Shown here: piece by piece, positions 50,941 through 61,071 of the stretch
How positions within the stretch are numbered: the first letter of the stretch is position 1
How the letters are laid out: every line of letters begins with the position of its first letter
Source: Sphingomonas sp. Leaf339
Lineage (GTDB): Bacteria; Pseudomonadota; Alphaproteobacteria; Sphingomonadales; Sphingomonadaceae
Length of the DNA stretch: 64,000 nucleotides
Direction: 5' to 3'
NCBI RefSeq assembly: GCF_001426195.1
Contig: NZ_LMRS01000045.1
Coordinates: 124,548 to 188,547 of the forward strand
Made by a program: the position numbers and the translations under genes
Notes under the pieces: generated by a model
Database searches by the model: none
Seen by the model: only the letters and a program-made list of their open reading frames with translations
What the model was told of the DNA's origin: nothing

Positions 50941-51870
50941 GTGTCGGATGAATGGGCGGTCACCGCCGCCGGATTGGTGAAGCGGTTCGAGGATCGCCGC
51001 GTCGTCGACGGCGTCGACCTGATGGTGCCAAAGGGCGCGATCTATGGTGTGCTCGGCCCCAATGGCGCCGGCAAGACGACAACGCTGCGCATGTTGCTGG
51101 GCATCATCGAACCCGACGAGGGTGAGCGCACGCTGCTGGGCGAGGACAATCCGCGCGATGCCGGCGACCGCGTCGGCTATCTGCCGGAGGAACGCGGCCT
51201 GTATCCCGGCATGAAGGCGCGCGAGGCCGTGGCCTTCATGGGCGCGCTGCGCGGCCTGCCCTGGCGCGAGGGACGCAAGCGCGCCGCAGAATTGCTGGAG
51301 GAGGCCGGTCTGGGCCACGCCGTCGACGAAAAGGTCCGCAAGCTGTCCAAGGGCATGGCCCAGATCGTCCAGTTGCTCGGCTCCGTCGTCCATCGCCCCG
51401 ACCTGATCGTGCTGGACGAGCCGTTCTCCGGCCTCGACCCCGTCAATCAGGAGAAGCTGGAGGCGCTGATCGTTGCCGAGCGCGATCGCGGCGCTACCAT
51501 ACTGTTCTCCACCCATGTCATGGCGCATGCCGAGCGGCTGTGCGACCGGCTGGCGATCATCGCCGGGGGCAAGCGCCGGTTCGAGGGGACGGTGGACGAT
51601 GCCCGCGCGACCCTACCCGCGCATGTCCACTACCTGCCGCATCGTCCAGATCCCGCTATCGCGGGTCTGCTGCCGCCGGATGCGGTTCCGGTGCGCAACG
51701 GCTGGCGTTTCATGCTGCCCGCCAGCGGGATCGAGCCGCTGTTGGTGCCGTTGATCGAAGCGGGGCACGGCATCGCCGGCCTGGCCGTCGAGCGCCCCAG
51801 CCTGCACGAGGCGTTCGTCCGCATCGTCGGCAACATCGGCCATGCGCCGCGCGCGGAGACGATCGCATGA
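50941..51870 (+). CDS. ABC transporter ATP-binding protein (NatA-like)
   Basis: 309 residues; GTG start with SD GGAGGAAG. Walker A GPNGAGKTT, signature LSKGMAQIV, Walker B LIVLDEPFSGLD, FSTHVMAH switch. The C-terminal DUF4162-like extension matches NatA. Coupled to the permease gene by ATGA. Confidence 0.93.
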   Translation: MSDEWAVTAAGLVKRFEDRRVVDGVDLMVPKGAIYGVLGPNGAGKTTTLRMLLGIIEPDEGERTLLGEDNPRDAGDRVGYLPEERGLYPGMKAREAVAFMGALRGLPWREGRKRAAELLEEAGLGHAVDEKVRKLSKGMAQIVQLLGSVVHRPDLIVLDEPFSGLDPVNQEKLEALIVAERDRGATILFSTHVMAHAERLCDRLAIIAGGKRRFEGTVDDARATLPAHVHYLPHRPDPAIAGLLPPDAVPVRNGWRFMLPASGIEPLLVPLIEAGHGIAGLAVERPSLHEAFVRIVGNIGHAPRAETIA

Positions 51871-53090
51871 CCCGCTTTCGCCGCACATTGCGCCAGACGC
51901 TGACCATCGCCCGCCGCGATTTCGTCGCCACCGTCTTCACCCCGATTTTCCTGCTGTTCCTGTTCGCGCCGATCCTGATGGGATCATTCGGCGCGATCGG
52001 CGGCATGGGTGCCGCGAGCATGAGCGACGGCGCCGCCGACAAATCGCGCCTGGTTGCCATCGTGCCCGCCACGATCGCCCCGGCAATGATCCGCGAGGAT
52101 GCTCGCCTGCGCCGTCTGTTTCGCCGTGACGAGCGCCCGCCGGAACTGTCGGTGGCGACCCCGTCCGCCGATCCCCCCGCACAGGCGAAGGCGACGATCG
52201 ACGACAAGCAATATGATATCAACGCGGTCCTCTATGGACCGCTGGATCGCCCCACCGTGCTGCTCGCGGCGCCGGGTCGCTACACGGGCAATTATCTGGA
52301 GGCGCTGGCCCAGGCGACCGTGGCCGCCACCCGCCCCGGCGCCACCATGGTCACCGCGACCCGGATCACCGCCGCCCGAACCCGCACGTCGATCGGCGGC
52401 CAGCATCAATCCGGCTTCTTCGCGGTGTTCGGCATTTTCTTCCTGACGCTGTTCCTCGCCGGGCAGGTCGTCGGCACCATGGCGGAGGAGCGCAACAACA
52501 AGGTGATCGAGGTGCTGGCCGCCGCCGTCCCGCTGGAGGCAGTGTTCTTTGGCAAGCTGGTCGGCATGTTCGGCGTAGCGGTGCTGTTCGTTGCGTTCTG
52601 GGGCACCGTCGTCGGCCAGTTGACCACACTGCTGCCGCCCGCCGCCGCCGCCGCGTTCGGCGATCTGTATCCGGCGGTCGGCGCGCCGATGTTCGCGGTG
52701 CTGTTCGCCGTCTATTTTTCGATGGCGTATCTGCTGCTCGGTTCGGTCTTCCTCGGCATCGGCGCGCAGGCCTCGACGATGCGCGAGATCCAGATGCTGT
52801 CGCTGCCGATCACGCTGGTGCAGGTCGGCATGTTCGCGCTCGCCAGCGCCGCCGCTCGTCTGCCGGGCAGCTGGATCGCGACCGTGGCGGAGGTCTTTCC
52901 GCTTTCCTCGCCCTTCGCGATGGCCGGCCGTGCCGCCAATTCACCCGAGCTGTGGCCGCATGCGCTGGCGATCCTGTGGCAGGCGGTATGGGTGGTGCTG
53001 TTCATCACCATCGGCGCGCGCCTGTTCCGTCGCGGCGTGTTGCAGTCGGGTAGCGCGCGGCCATTCTGGCGGCGGCGGGCGAAGGCATAG
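51867..53090 (+). CDS. ABC transporter permease (NatB/YhaP-like)
   Basis: 407 residues: TM1 near residue 27-48, a large extracytoplasmic domain (about 55-190), then five to six helices with EERNNKVIEVLAAAVPLEAVFFGKL, seen as EERNNKVIEVLAAAVP, typical of ABC-2 NatB. With the ATPase this forms a Na+ or lipid/peptide exporter; substrate unknown. Confidence 0.92.
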   Translation: MTRFRRTLRQTLTIARRDFVATVFTPIFLLFLFAPILMGSFGAIGGMGAASMSDGAADKSRLVAIVPATIAPAMIREDARLRRLFRRDERPPELSVATPSADPPAQAKATIDDKQYDINAVLYGPLDRPTVLLAAPGRYTGNYLEALAQATVAATRPGATMVTATRITAARTRTSIGGQHQSGFFAVFGIFFLTLFLAGQVVGTMAEERNNKVIEVLAAAVPLEAVFFGKLVGMFGVAVLFVAFWGTVVGQLTTLLPPAAAAAFGDLYPAVGAPMFAVLFAVYFSMAYLLLGSVFLGIGAQASTMREIQMLSLPITLVQVGMFALASAAARLPGSWIATVAEVFPLSSPFAMAGRAANSPELWPHALAILWQAVWVVLFITIGARLFRRGVLQSGSARPFWRRRAKA

Positions 53091-53121
53091 CAACCGCCGG
53101 AATGCCTCTTATATCAGGGGC

Positions 53122-53613
53122 ATGACCCAGCCCGCCGATCGCCGCTCGTTCCTGACCATCACCAGCCTCGGCACCGCCGCCGTTGCACTGTTCGGCTGTC
53201 GCGGTGCGGCGGTGGCGGCGGAGCGTTTTCCCGTCAGCATGAGTGATGCCGAGTGGAAGAAGAAGCTGGGCGGCGCGGCGTACAATGTGCTGCGGCAGGA
53301 GGCGACTGAGCAACCCTATTCCAGCCCGCTGAACGGCGAGCATCGCGCCGGTATCTTCGGGTGCAAGGGCTGTGCGCAGCCGCTGTTCTCATCCAAGACC
53401 AAGTTCGAGAGCGGCACCGGGTGGCCCAGTTTCTGGGCGCCGCTGAAGGGGGCGGTCGGTACGCGTACCGACGGATCGATGATGATGTCGCGGGTCGAGG
53501 TACATTGCAGCCGCTGTGGCGGCCACCTTGGCCATGTCTTCGATGACGGCCCCAAGCCCACGGGCAAGCGTTACTGCATGAACGGCGTTGCGATGACCTT
53601 CCGCGCCGCCTGA
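53122..53613 (+). CDS. msrB: Peptide-methionine (R)-S-oxide reductase, secreted
   Basis: 163 residues. TAT-like signal (DRRSFLTITSLGTAAVALFG). Zn sites Cys81/84 (GCKGC) and Cys129/132 (CSRCGGHLGH); catalytic Cys152 in GKRYCMNGVAM (canonical RYCxN). Periplasmic MsrB repairs oxidised envelope proteins. Confidence 0.94.
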   Translation: MTQPADRRSFLTITSLGTAAVALFGCRGAAVAAERFPVSMSDAEWKKKLGGAAYNVLRQEATEQPYSSPLNGEHRAGIFGCKGCAQPLFSSKTKFESGTGWPSFWAPLKGAVGTRTDGSMMMSRVEVHCSRCGGHLGHVFDDGPKPTGKRYCMNGVAMTFRAA

Positions 53614-53620
53614 GCGAGGA

Positions 53621-54139
53621 TCAGCCGGCGATGCCGTCGGCGGTGATTACGTTCCGGGCGAACTGCAACGGCGGCAAGGGTGCTTGGCCATGGTCGGCGT
53701 AGATGAAGCCCTTCGTGGGGTAGCTTGACGTGCCCAGATCGCCCTGCGGCCCGTACCAGACCTTTACCTCGCTCCAGTCACCGGCGGGTGACACGTCGAT
53801 CGCCCGCACATCGGTTTCGATCCCGCCGCGGCGCGACCAGTTGGCATGGGTGAGCAGCACTTCACGATCGCTGACGATGCGTGACACCATCGCGACATGG
53901 CCGACACGCATCCGGCCGGTCGCCGCGAACGCCAGCACCGATCCCGGCTTGGGCAGGTGCCCGCGCTCGTACCGGCCCTCGGCCTGGCCCCACCACGTGT
54001 CGGCATTGCCGTGGATGTCGATGCCCGAAATCTGCCGGGCATAGGGCGCGCACTGCCAGAACTGGGCGGCGGCCGGCGCCGCCATCATCAGGCCGCACGA
54101 AAACACCAGCGCGAAACGCACTGCCAACGCCTTCATCAT
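53621..54139 (-). CDS. CHAP-domain amidase-like secreted protein
   Basis: 172 residues with signal peptide (cleavage near AAA-QF). Catalytic Cys30 (FWQCAPYAR) and His81 (RVGHVAMV) fit the CHAP fold, a peptidoglycan amidase/peptidase. Conserved-looking WWGQAEGRYERG and KPGSVLAFAATGRM. Two adjacent ATGs; no strong SD. Divergent from the SDR gene. Confidence 0.88.
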   Translation of the reverse strand: MMKALAVRFALVFSCGLMMAAPAAAQFWQCAPYARQISGIDIHGNADTWWGQAEGRYERGHLPKPGSVLAFAATGRMRVGHVAMVSRIVSDREVLLTHANWSRRGGIETDVRAIDVSPAGDWSEVKVWYGPQGDLGTSSYPTKGFIYADHGQAPLPPLQFARNVITADGIAG

Positions 54140-54342
54140 GCTTGGGACCCCCCGGGTCGAAATCGGTTGTGAGAGTGTGGCTACGGGCAAATTCGTTAAT
54201 AGGAAATAAGGTCGGGAACCTTTTCGGGCGAACGGTGTATCGCCGGCGACGACTGGATTTTGGCCCGTCCGAACGTCCTTTTACGGTCGCGCTTGCCCCG
54301 ATCCGTCCGCGCTCTTACGCCTGTGACAAACATAGGAGAGAG

Positions 54343-55134
54343 ATGATGGACACCGGCAATCTGTTTCGGCTCGACGGCCGCGTTGCGCTCGTCACCGGCG
54401 GCAGCCGTGGGATCGGCCGGATGATCGCGGCGGGCTTCATCGCACAAGGGGCGACGGTTTACGTCTCGTCGCGCAAGGAGGCGGCGTGTGAAGATACCGC
54501 CGCGGCGCTGGGGCCGAACTGCCACGCGCTGCCCGCCGATGTGTCCACGGTCGATGGTTGCCGCGCGCTGGCCACAGCGCTCGGCGAGCGCGAAGGCGCA
54601 CTCGACATCCTAGTCAACAATGCCGGGGCGGCGTGGGGCGTGCCGTTCGAGGAGTTCTCCGAGAGCGGCTGGGACAAGGTGATGGACCTGAACGTCAAAT
54701 CGCCGTTCTTCCTGACGCAGGCGCTGCACGGCCTGTTGAAGGCGGCAGGCAAGCCGGACCGGCCCGCCAAGGTCATCAACATCACCTCGATCGACGGGAT
54801 GCGCCTGAACGCGTGGGAGACATACAGCTATCAGGCGTCGAAGGCGGCGTTGATCCAACTGACCAAGCGGATGGCGGCGCGGCTGGTGCGAGACGCGATC
54901 AACGTCACCTCAATCGCGCCGGGCGCCTTTGCCAGTGATATGAACAAGGCGGCACGCGATCATGGCGACACCGTCGCCCACACCATCCCCGCCGGCCGCA
55001 TCGGCGCGGCAGAGGACATGGCCGGCGCCGCGATCTACCTCGCCAGCCGGGCCGGGGATTATGTGGTGGGCGAGACGATCACCGTCGATGGCGGGCTGGT
55101 CCACGCTTCGCTGGGCAGTTCGATCGACGCGTAA
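54343..55134 (+). CDS. SDR family oxidoreductase
   Basis: 263 residues. NAD(P) motif TGGSRGIG, NNAGAAWG, catalytic Asn117, Ser149, Tyr163, Lys167 (YSYQASK). Substrate unknown; some features (ENITVDGG-like end ITVDGGLVHASLG) resemble polyketide/fatty-acid or gluconate-type SDRs. SD AGGAGAG; ATG 54343 or 54346. Confidence 0.92.
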   Translation: MMDTGNLFRLDGRVALVTGGSRGIGRMIAAGFIAQGATVYVSSRKEAACEDTAAALGPNCHALPADVSTVDGCRALATALGEREGALDILVNNAGAAWGVPFEEFSESGWDKVMDLNVKSPFFLTQALHGLLKAAGKPDRPAKVINITSIDGMRLNAWETYSYQASKAALIQLTKRMAARLVRDAINVTSIAPGAFASDMNKAARDHGDTVAHTIPAGRIGAAEDMAGAAIYLASRAGDYVVGETITVDGGLVHASLGSSIDA

Positions 55135-55170
55135 CTTCCCCCTCCCGCGAGGGGCGGAGGCTTTGCCCTG

Positions 55171-55839
55171 TCAGTGCCGTTGCTGCGGCACCAGCAACCA
55201 GACGCGCGGTTCCTTGGTCGGCTTGGGCTGGCCATCGATCCGCACGGCGCGAAACAGGCGCACCGGTTGTAGGATCATCTGGCCCTTCATCGAATCGAAG
55301 CCGCCGCCCGACGGCTCGGCGAGGATGCGCTTCACGACATCCATGCCGCCGATCACCCGCCCGAACGCGGCATAGCCGGCATAGCCCGGCCGCGTGTCCA
55401 TCTGCGGCGTCGGACCCACGGTCAGCACGAAATTGCCGCCCGCCGATGCCGGGCTGTCGCCCCGTGCCATCGAAATCGTCGCATCGAGATGGCGGATACC
55501 CGTCTGTGCAGTCGTCTCCAGCGGGAACGGCGGCAGGATGCGCTTGGCATCGGTACGGATGCCTGCCTGCACGAAGCCCTTGGTCGGATCGGCCTTGCCC
55601 CGCGCCGCGCGATAGAAAGTCGTCCCGTCGAACCGACCGTCATCGACATAGGCCATGAAATTGGCCGTCGTCTTCGGCGCCCGCCGCGCATCGAGCGCCA
55701 GCATGATCCGCCCACGCGACGTATCCAGCCGCACCCGGACGATGCCGGGCCGCGCGCCCGCCGCCGGTCCTTGCGCGACCACGACCGGAGCCAGCAACAG
55801 GGCGACGCCAGCCAGCGCCGCCCGCCATCGGTCGAACAT
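55171..55839 (-). CDS. Cyclophilin-type peptidylprolyl isomerase, secreted
   Basis: 222 residues with a signal peptide (LLLAPVVVAQG). Cyclophilin core: RIMLALDARRAPKTTANFMA, GTTFYRAARG, GGNFVLTVGPTPQMD, AFGRVIGGMDVV. Catalytic Arg in FYR. Start at 55839 within the gap after maeB; the longer frame overlaps maeB. Probably envelope folding factor; cotranscribed with maeB (9 nt gap). Confidence 0.9.
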   Translation of the reverse strand: MFDRWRAALAGVALLLAPVVVAQGPAAGARPGIVRVRLDTSRGRIMLALDARRAPKTTANFMAYVDDGRFDGTTFYRAARGKADPTKGFVQAGIRTDAKRILPPFPLETTAQTGIRHLDATISMARGDSPASAGGNFVLTVGPTPQMDTRPGYAGYAAFGRVIGGMDVVKRILAEPSGGGFDSMKGQMILQPVRLFRAVRIDGQPKPTKEPRVWLLVPQQRH

Positions 55840-55847
55840 AAGATTCC

Positions 55848-58106
55848 TCAGCGTGCGATCCCGCCCGCGGCCAGCACCGCCAGCGTCACCAGTTCGCTGG
55901 CGGTCGAGGTCATCGGCGCGATCTGCACCGGCTTCTCCATGCCGATCAGCATCGGCCCGATCATGTCGTCGCCGCCCAGTTCGCGCAGCAGCTTGGCCGA
56001 GATATTGGCCGATTGCAGGCCCGGCATGATGAGGATGTTGGCGGGACCGGACAGGCGCGCGAACGGAAAGTTCTTCAACTGCTTCGGGTTCAGCGCCACG
56101 TCGGGCGCCATCTCGCCCTCGTACTCGAAACTTACCTGCCGCCCGTCGAGCACCTTCACGCCTTCGCGGATGTTGTCGAGCCACTGGCCGTCGGGATTGC
56201 CGAAGGTTGAGTAGCTGAGGAACGCCACGCGCGGCTCATGCCCCATTCGCCGCGCGACCTGTGCGGTCTGTTCGGCGATGTCAGCCAGTTCCTCGCCGGT
56301 CGGGCGTTCGTTGATCGTGGTGTCGGCCATGAACACGGTGTGGCTCTGCCCGACGAGCAGGTGGATGCCGAACGGCACCTTGCCCTTCATCGGGTCGATA
56401 ACCCGGCGCACGTCCTTGAACGTCTTGGCATAGGTGCGCGTGATGCCGGTGATCATCGCGTCGGCATGGCCCAACTGTAGCAGGATCGAGGCGAAGGTGT
56501 TGCGGTCCTGATTGACCATCCGCTCGATATCGCGGCGCAGATAGCCGCGGCGCTGCAACCGGCGGTACAGGAATTCGACCATTTCCGGCACCAGTGTCGA
56601 GGTGCGGCTGTTGTGCACCTCATATTCTTCGGGTTTGGTCACGCCCAGCGCGCGCAGCCGGTCATGCACGTCTTCGCGTCCGACCAGCACCGGCGTGCCG
56701 TAACCACCCTCCTTGAACGCGATCGCCGCGCGCAGCACGACTTCCTCCTCGCCCTCGGCGAACAGCACGCGCTTGGGATGCGCCTTGGCCCCTTCATAGG
56801 CGAGCGTCAGGACCGAGGTGGTGGGGTTCAACCGCTCACGCAGCGACTGGCGATACGCCGCCATATCGATGATCGGCTTGGTCGCAACGCCCGAATCCAT
56901 CGCCGCCTTGGCGACCGCGACCGGCACGATTTCCATCAGGCGCGGATCGAACGGCGACGGGATGATGTATTCCGGGCCGAAGCTGTGCTGGACGCCGTAC
57001 GCGACCGCGACCTCATCGGGCACGCGCTGCCGCGCCAGTTCGGCGATGGCGTTGGCGGCGGCGATCTTCATCGCGTCATTGATCCCTGTCGCGCGCACAT
57101 CGAGCGCGCCGCGGAAGATGAACGGGAAGCAGATCACGTTGTTGACCTGGTTGGGATAGTCCGACCGGCCGGTGGCGACGATCGCGTCCGGCCGGGCGGC
57201 CTTCGCCAGTTCGGGGCGGATCTCAGGTTCCGGATTGGCCATCGCGAAGATGATCGGCGATGGTGCCATGTCCTTCACCATCTCCGGCTTCAGCGCCCCC
57301 GCCGCCGACAGGCCCAGGAACATGTCCGCGCCCGCCAGTGCTTCGGTCAGGGTGCGGCGTTCGGTGACGGCGGCGTGCGCCGACTGCCACTGATTCACGT
57401 CGTCGCGACCCTGATAGATCACGCCGGTCCGGTCGCACATCAGGACGTTGTCGGGGCGGACGCCCATCGCCTTGATGAGTTCGGTGCAGGCGATCGCCGC
57501 CGCGCCGGCGCCGTTCACCACGACCCTCACGTCCTTCAGGTGGCGACCGGTCAGCATGCACGCGTTGATGAGGCCGGCGGCGCAGATGATCGCGGTTCCG
57601 TGCTGGTCGTCATGGAAGACCGGAATGTTCATCCGCTCGCGCAGCGTCTGCTCGATGATGAAGCATTCCGGCGCCTTGATGTCTTCCAGGTTGATGCCGC
57701 CGAAGGTCGGCTCCATCAGCTCGACCGCGTCGATGAAGCGATCGACGTCCTCGGTCTTGAGTTCGATATCGATCGAATCGACGTCGGCGAAGCGCTTGAA
57801 GAGCACCGCCTTGCCCTCCATCACCGGCTTCGATGCCAGCGCGCCGAGATTGCCCATGCCCAGGATCGCGGTGCCGTTGGAGATGACGGCGACCAGATTG
57901 CCCTTGGCGGTGTAGTCATAGGCGGTCGTCGGATCATCGGCGATCGCCTGCACCGGCACCGCGACACCCGGCGAATAGGCCAGTGCAAGATCGCGCTGCG
58001 TTGCCATCGGCTTGGACGCGATGATCTCGATCTTGCCGGGACGCCCCTCCGAATGGAACAGCAACGCTTCACGCTCGGAGAACTGGACGTTGACGGCCTC
58101 GGACAT
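55848..58106 (-). CDS. maeB: NADP-dependent malic enzyme with phosphotransacetylase-like C-terminus
   Basis: 752 residues: malic enzyme domain (about 1-420, with [21 protein letters not shown], seen as [13 protein letters not shown], and [13 protein letters not shown]) and a PTA-like domain (about 430-750). Converts malate to pyruvate + CO2; PTA part is regulatory. Start at [22 protein letters not shown]. Confidence 0.96.
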   Translation of the reverse strand: MSEAVNVQFSEREALLFHSEGRPGKIEIIASKPMATQRDLALAYSPGVAVPVQAIADDPTTAYDYTAKGNLVAVISNGTAILGMGNLGALASKPVMEGKAVLFKRFADVDSIDIELKTEDVDRFIDAVELMEPTFGGINLEDIKAPECFIIEQTLRERMNIPVFHDDQHGTAIICAAGLINACMLTGRHLKDVRVVVNGAGAAAIACTELIKAMGVRPDNVLMCDRTGVIYQGRDDVNQWQSAHAAVTERRTLTEALAGADMFLGLSAAGALKPEMVKDMAPSPIIFAMANPEPEIRPELAKAARPDAIVATGRSDYPNQVNNVICFPFIFRGALDVRATGINDAMKIAAANAIAELARQRVPDEVAVAYGVQHSFGPEYIIPSPFDPRLMEIVPVAVAKAAMDSGVATKPIIDMAAYRQSLRERLNPTTSVLTLAYEGAKAHPKRVLFAEGEEEVVLRAAIAFKEGGYGTPVLVGREDVHDRLRALGVTKPEEYEVHNSRTSTLVPEMVEFLYRRLQRRGYLRRDIERMVNQDRNTFASILLQLGHADAMITGITRTYAKTFKDVRRVIDPMKGKVPFGIHLLVGQSHTVFMADTTINERPTGEELADIAEQTAQVARRMGHEPRVAFLSYSTFGNPDGQWLDNIREGVKVLDGRQVSFEYEGEMAPDVALNPKQLKNFPFARLSGPANILIMPGLQSANISAKLLRELGGDDMIGPMLIGMEKPVQIAPMTSTASELVTLAVLAAGGIAR

Positions 58107-58323
58107 GAACAACTCTCCCACGGATTTTGGGACGGTATTAGGCGTAGCGGCCCGCCAAGGGAACGCTCGATTCGACACGTTTCAGGCGGGTTTCGCCCCT
58201 AGTAGCCTGGTCTGCGCCCAGTGGACGCTATTTCATGTGCAAGAATCGGCACTTCGCGTGAATCCCGTCGCGCCTGTGTCGGCGGGACTTGGGCCGGGCC
58301 GCCACGCTCGCTAGACGGGGTCG

Positions 58324-60942
58324 ATGTCCGCCGCCCCCCCCACCCCTGCCGCTGCCCCAACCCCGATGATGGCCCAGTATCTGACGTTGAAGGCGGAAGC
58401 GGCGGATTGCCTGCTCTTCTACCGGATGGGCGATTTCTTCGAACTGTTCTTCGACGACGCCCGCATCGCCGCCGCCGTGCTCGACATCGCGCTGACGGCG
58501 CGTGGCGAGCATGACGGCGAGAAGATCCCGATGTGCGGCGTGCCCGTCCATGCCGCCACCGCCTATTTGCAACGGCTCATCAAGGCAGGGCACCGCGTCG
58601 CCATCGCCGAGCAAACCGAAAGCCCGGACGCCGCCCGCAAGGCACGCGGCTCCAAGGCACTGGTCAACCGCGCGATCGTCCGCGTCGTCACCGCCGGCAC
58701 CCTGACGGAAGAAGCACTGCTCGATGCGCGGTCCGACAACTGGTGCGTGGCGATCGGTGAGGCGGGCGGCGACGTGGCGCTCGCCGCCGCCGACGTCTCG
58801 ACCGGCCGGTTCCAGGTGATCGCCCTCGACACGGCGACCCTGCCCGCCGAGCTGGCCCGCCTTTGCCCGGCCGAGGTCGTCGCCTCCGAAGCGGGCGCGT
58901 TCATCGAAGCCGCGACGTCGATGCGGCCCAAGGCGGATTTCGACAGCGGCACGGGCGAAACGCGGTTGAAACGCCTGTTCGCGGTCGCGACGCTGGACGG
59001 GTTCGGCCAGTTCGGCCGCGCGGAACTGGCTGCGGCGGGCGGGCTGGTCGCCTATCTCGACCATACCGCCAAGGGCGCGTTGCCGTTCCTGCGCCCCCCC
59101 GTCCTGCACCGCGCCGCCACGACGATGGCGATCGACGCGGCGACGCGTGAGAGCCTGGAACTGACGCAGACCGCCGGTGGCCAGCGGCGCGGCAGCCTGC
59201 TCGATGCGGTCGACCGGACGGTGACGGGCGCTGGTGCGAGGTTGCTGGCGGCGGATATCGGCGCGCCGCTGATGGACGGGGCGGCGATCGATGCACGGCT
59301 GCAACTGGTGGCGCATGTCCATGACGATGCGGCATTGCGCGAGCGGATCAGGGCGGCGCTCCGTGCGCTGCCCGATATCGGTCGTGCGCTCGGCCGGCTG
59401 GTAGCGGGACGTGGCGGCCCCCGCGATCTGGGGCAGCTACGCGACGGTCTTGACGGGGCGTGGGCGCTGGGCGAGCGGCTCGACGTGGCGGGCGCGCCGC
59501 CACTGTTGGCGCACCTGACACCACAACTGCGCGGGCATGGCGCATTGATCGATCTGTTGCGCCGCGCACTCGTCCCCTCGCCCCCGATCGAGGCGAACGA
59601 CGGCGGTTACATCGCTGCCGGGTACGACGTAGCGCTGGATGACTTGCGTGATACCGGTGCCGGCGGCCGTCGCGCCATCGCCGCGCTGGAGTCGGATTTT
59701 CGGCAACAGACCGGCGTCACCGCGCTGAAAATACGCCATAACAACGTGCTCGGCTATCATGTCGAGGTGCCGGCCCGTGCCGCCGATGCGCTGATGAAGC
59801 CCGACAGCGGCTTTACCCACCGCCAGACGCTGGCCGGCGTCGTCCGCTTCAACACCCCCGCGCTGCATGACGTGGCGACGAAGGTGGCGCAGGCCGGCGC
59901 CCATGCGCTGGCGGCGGAGGCGGCGCATCTGGAGGATCTGACCGCACAGGCGCTCGACCGGCGCGAGGCGATCGCCGCCACCGCGGACGCGCTCGCCCGC
60001 CTCGACGTTGCAACCGGACTGGCGGAGCGGGCGACAGAGGGCGGTTGGGCGCGGCCGGTGCTGGTGGAACACCCCTGTTTCGATGTCGAGGGCGGCCGTC
60101 ACCCGGTGGTCGAGGCGGCGGTCGCGCGCGCCGGTGACCGCTTCGTCGCCAATGATTGCTGCCTGTCGGAAAGTTCACGCCTGTGGCTCGTCACCGGCCC
60201 CAACATGGGCGGCAAATCGACCTTCCTCCGTCAGAACGCGCTGATCGCCGTCCTGGCGCAATGCGGCAGCTACGTTCCCGCGACCCGCGCGACGCTCGGG
60301 CTGGTCGATCGCCTGTTCAGCCGCGTCGGCGCGTCGGACAATCTGGCGCGCGGCCGCTCCACCTTCATGGTCGAGATGGTCGAGACCGCCGCGATCCTAG
60401 CACAGGCGACACCGCGCAGCTTCGTGATCCTCGACGAGGTCGGGCGCGGCACCTCGACCTATGACGGTCTCGCGATTGCCTGGGCGGTGGTGGAGGCGAT
60501 CCATGAAGACAATCGCTGCCGCTGCCTGTTCGCCACCCATTATCACGAACTGACGCGCCTCGCCGAACGGTGCGAGGCGCTGTCGCTCCACCATGTCCGC
60601 GCCCGCGAATGGAAGGGCGATCTCGTCCTTCTGCACGAACTGGCGGACGGCCCCGCCGACCGCAGCTATGGCCTCGCCGTCGCCCGCCTCGCCGGCATGG
60701 CGCCGCAGACCGTGGCCCGCGCCAAGGCGGTGCTCGCCAAGTTAGAGGCTGGTCGTGCCAAGACCGGCGGACTGGCGGCCGGATTGGACGACCTGCCCCT
60801 GTTCGCCGCCGCACAGATCGCCGAAAAGGAGGGATGCGACGCAATCCGCGCCGAGGTGGAGGCGCTCGACATCGACGCGCTGACGCCGAGGGAAGCGCTC
60901 GACACCCTCTACCGCCTGAAAGCCTTGGCGCGGGAGGGATAG
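58324..60942 (+). CDS. mutS: DNA mismatch repair protein MutS
   Basis: 872 residues. Mismatch-contact motif FYRMGDFFELFFDDA (Phe/Glu), Walker A GPNMGGKST (about 625), Walker B LDEVGRGTSTYDG, and a C-terminal helix-turn-helix / dimer region. Complete. Divergent from maeB with 217 nt between. Confidence 0.97.
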   Translation: MSAAPPTPAAAPTPMMAQYLTLKAEAADCLLFYRMGDFFELFFDDARIAAAVLDIALTARGEHDGEKIPMCGVPVHAATAYLQRLIKAGHRVAIAEQTESPDAARKARGSKALVNRAIVRVVTAGTLTEEALLDARSDNWCVAIGEAGGDVALAAADVSTGRFQVIALDTATLPAELARLCPAEVVASEAGAFIEAATSMRPKADFDSGTGETRLKRLFAVATLDGFGQFGRAELAAAGGLVAYLDHTAKGALPFLRPPVLHRAATTMAIDAATRESLELTQTAGGQRRGSLLDAVDRTVTGAGARLLAADIGAPLMDGAAIDARLQLVAHVHDDAALRERIRAALRALPDIGRALGRLVAGRGGPRDLGQLRDGLDGAWALGERLDVAGAPPLLAHLTPQLRGHGALIDLLRRALVPSPPIEANDGGYIAAGYDVALDDLRDTGAGGRRAIAALESDFRQQTGVTALKIRHNNVLGYHVEVPARAADALMKPDSGFTHRQTLAGVVRFNTPALHDVATKVAQAGAHALAAEAAHLEDLTAQALDRREAIAATADALARLDVATGLAERATEGGWARPVLVEHPCFDVEGGRHPVVEAAVARAGDRFVANDCCLSESSRLWLVTGPNMGGKSTFLRQNALIAVLAQCGSYVPATRATLGLVDRLFSRVGASDNLARGRSTFMVEMVETAAILAQATPRSFVILDEVGRGTSTYDGLAIAWAVVEAIHEDNRCRCLFATHYHELTRLAERCEALSLHHVRAREWKGDLVLLHELADGPADRSYGLAVARLAGMAPQTVARAKAVLAKLEAGRAKTGGLAAGLDDLPLFAAAQIAEKEGCDAIRAEVEALDIDALTPREALDTLYRLKALAREG

Positions 60943-61071
60943 GCGGGTCGCTCTTGCCAGCATGATGATGGTAGGGAATATCTGATACGACGGATCGACT
61001 GCATGTCCTGTCCCGCTTCCTCCTCGACCAATGGCTGGCCCTTCGCCCGGCCCCAGCCCGACTGAGCCGCC

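Noticed and set aside
54210..54240. EcfG-type promoter GGAACC before the SDR gene
   Set aside because: The -35 box is fine but GTGT, not CGTT, lies at the -10 distance.
58150..58185. EcfG (general stress) promoter GGAAC...CGTT upstream of mutS
   Set aside because: Spacing between the boxes is 13 nt rather than 16-17.
56613..58202. 529-codon frame antisense to maeB
   Set aside because: Shadow ORF; low complexity in Asp/Arg/His and no family resemblance.
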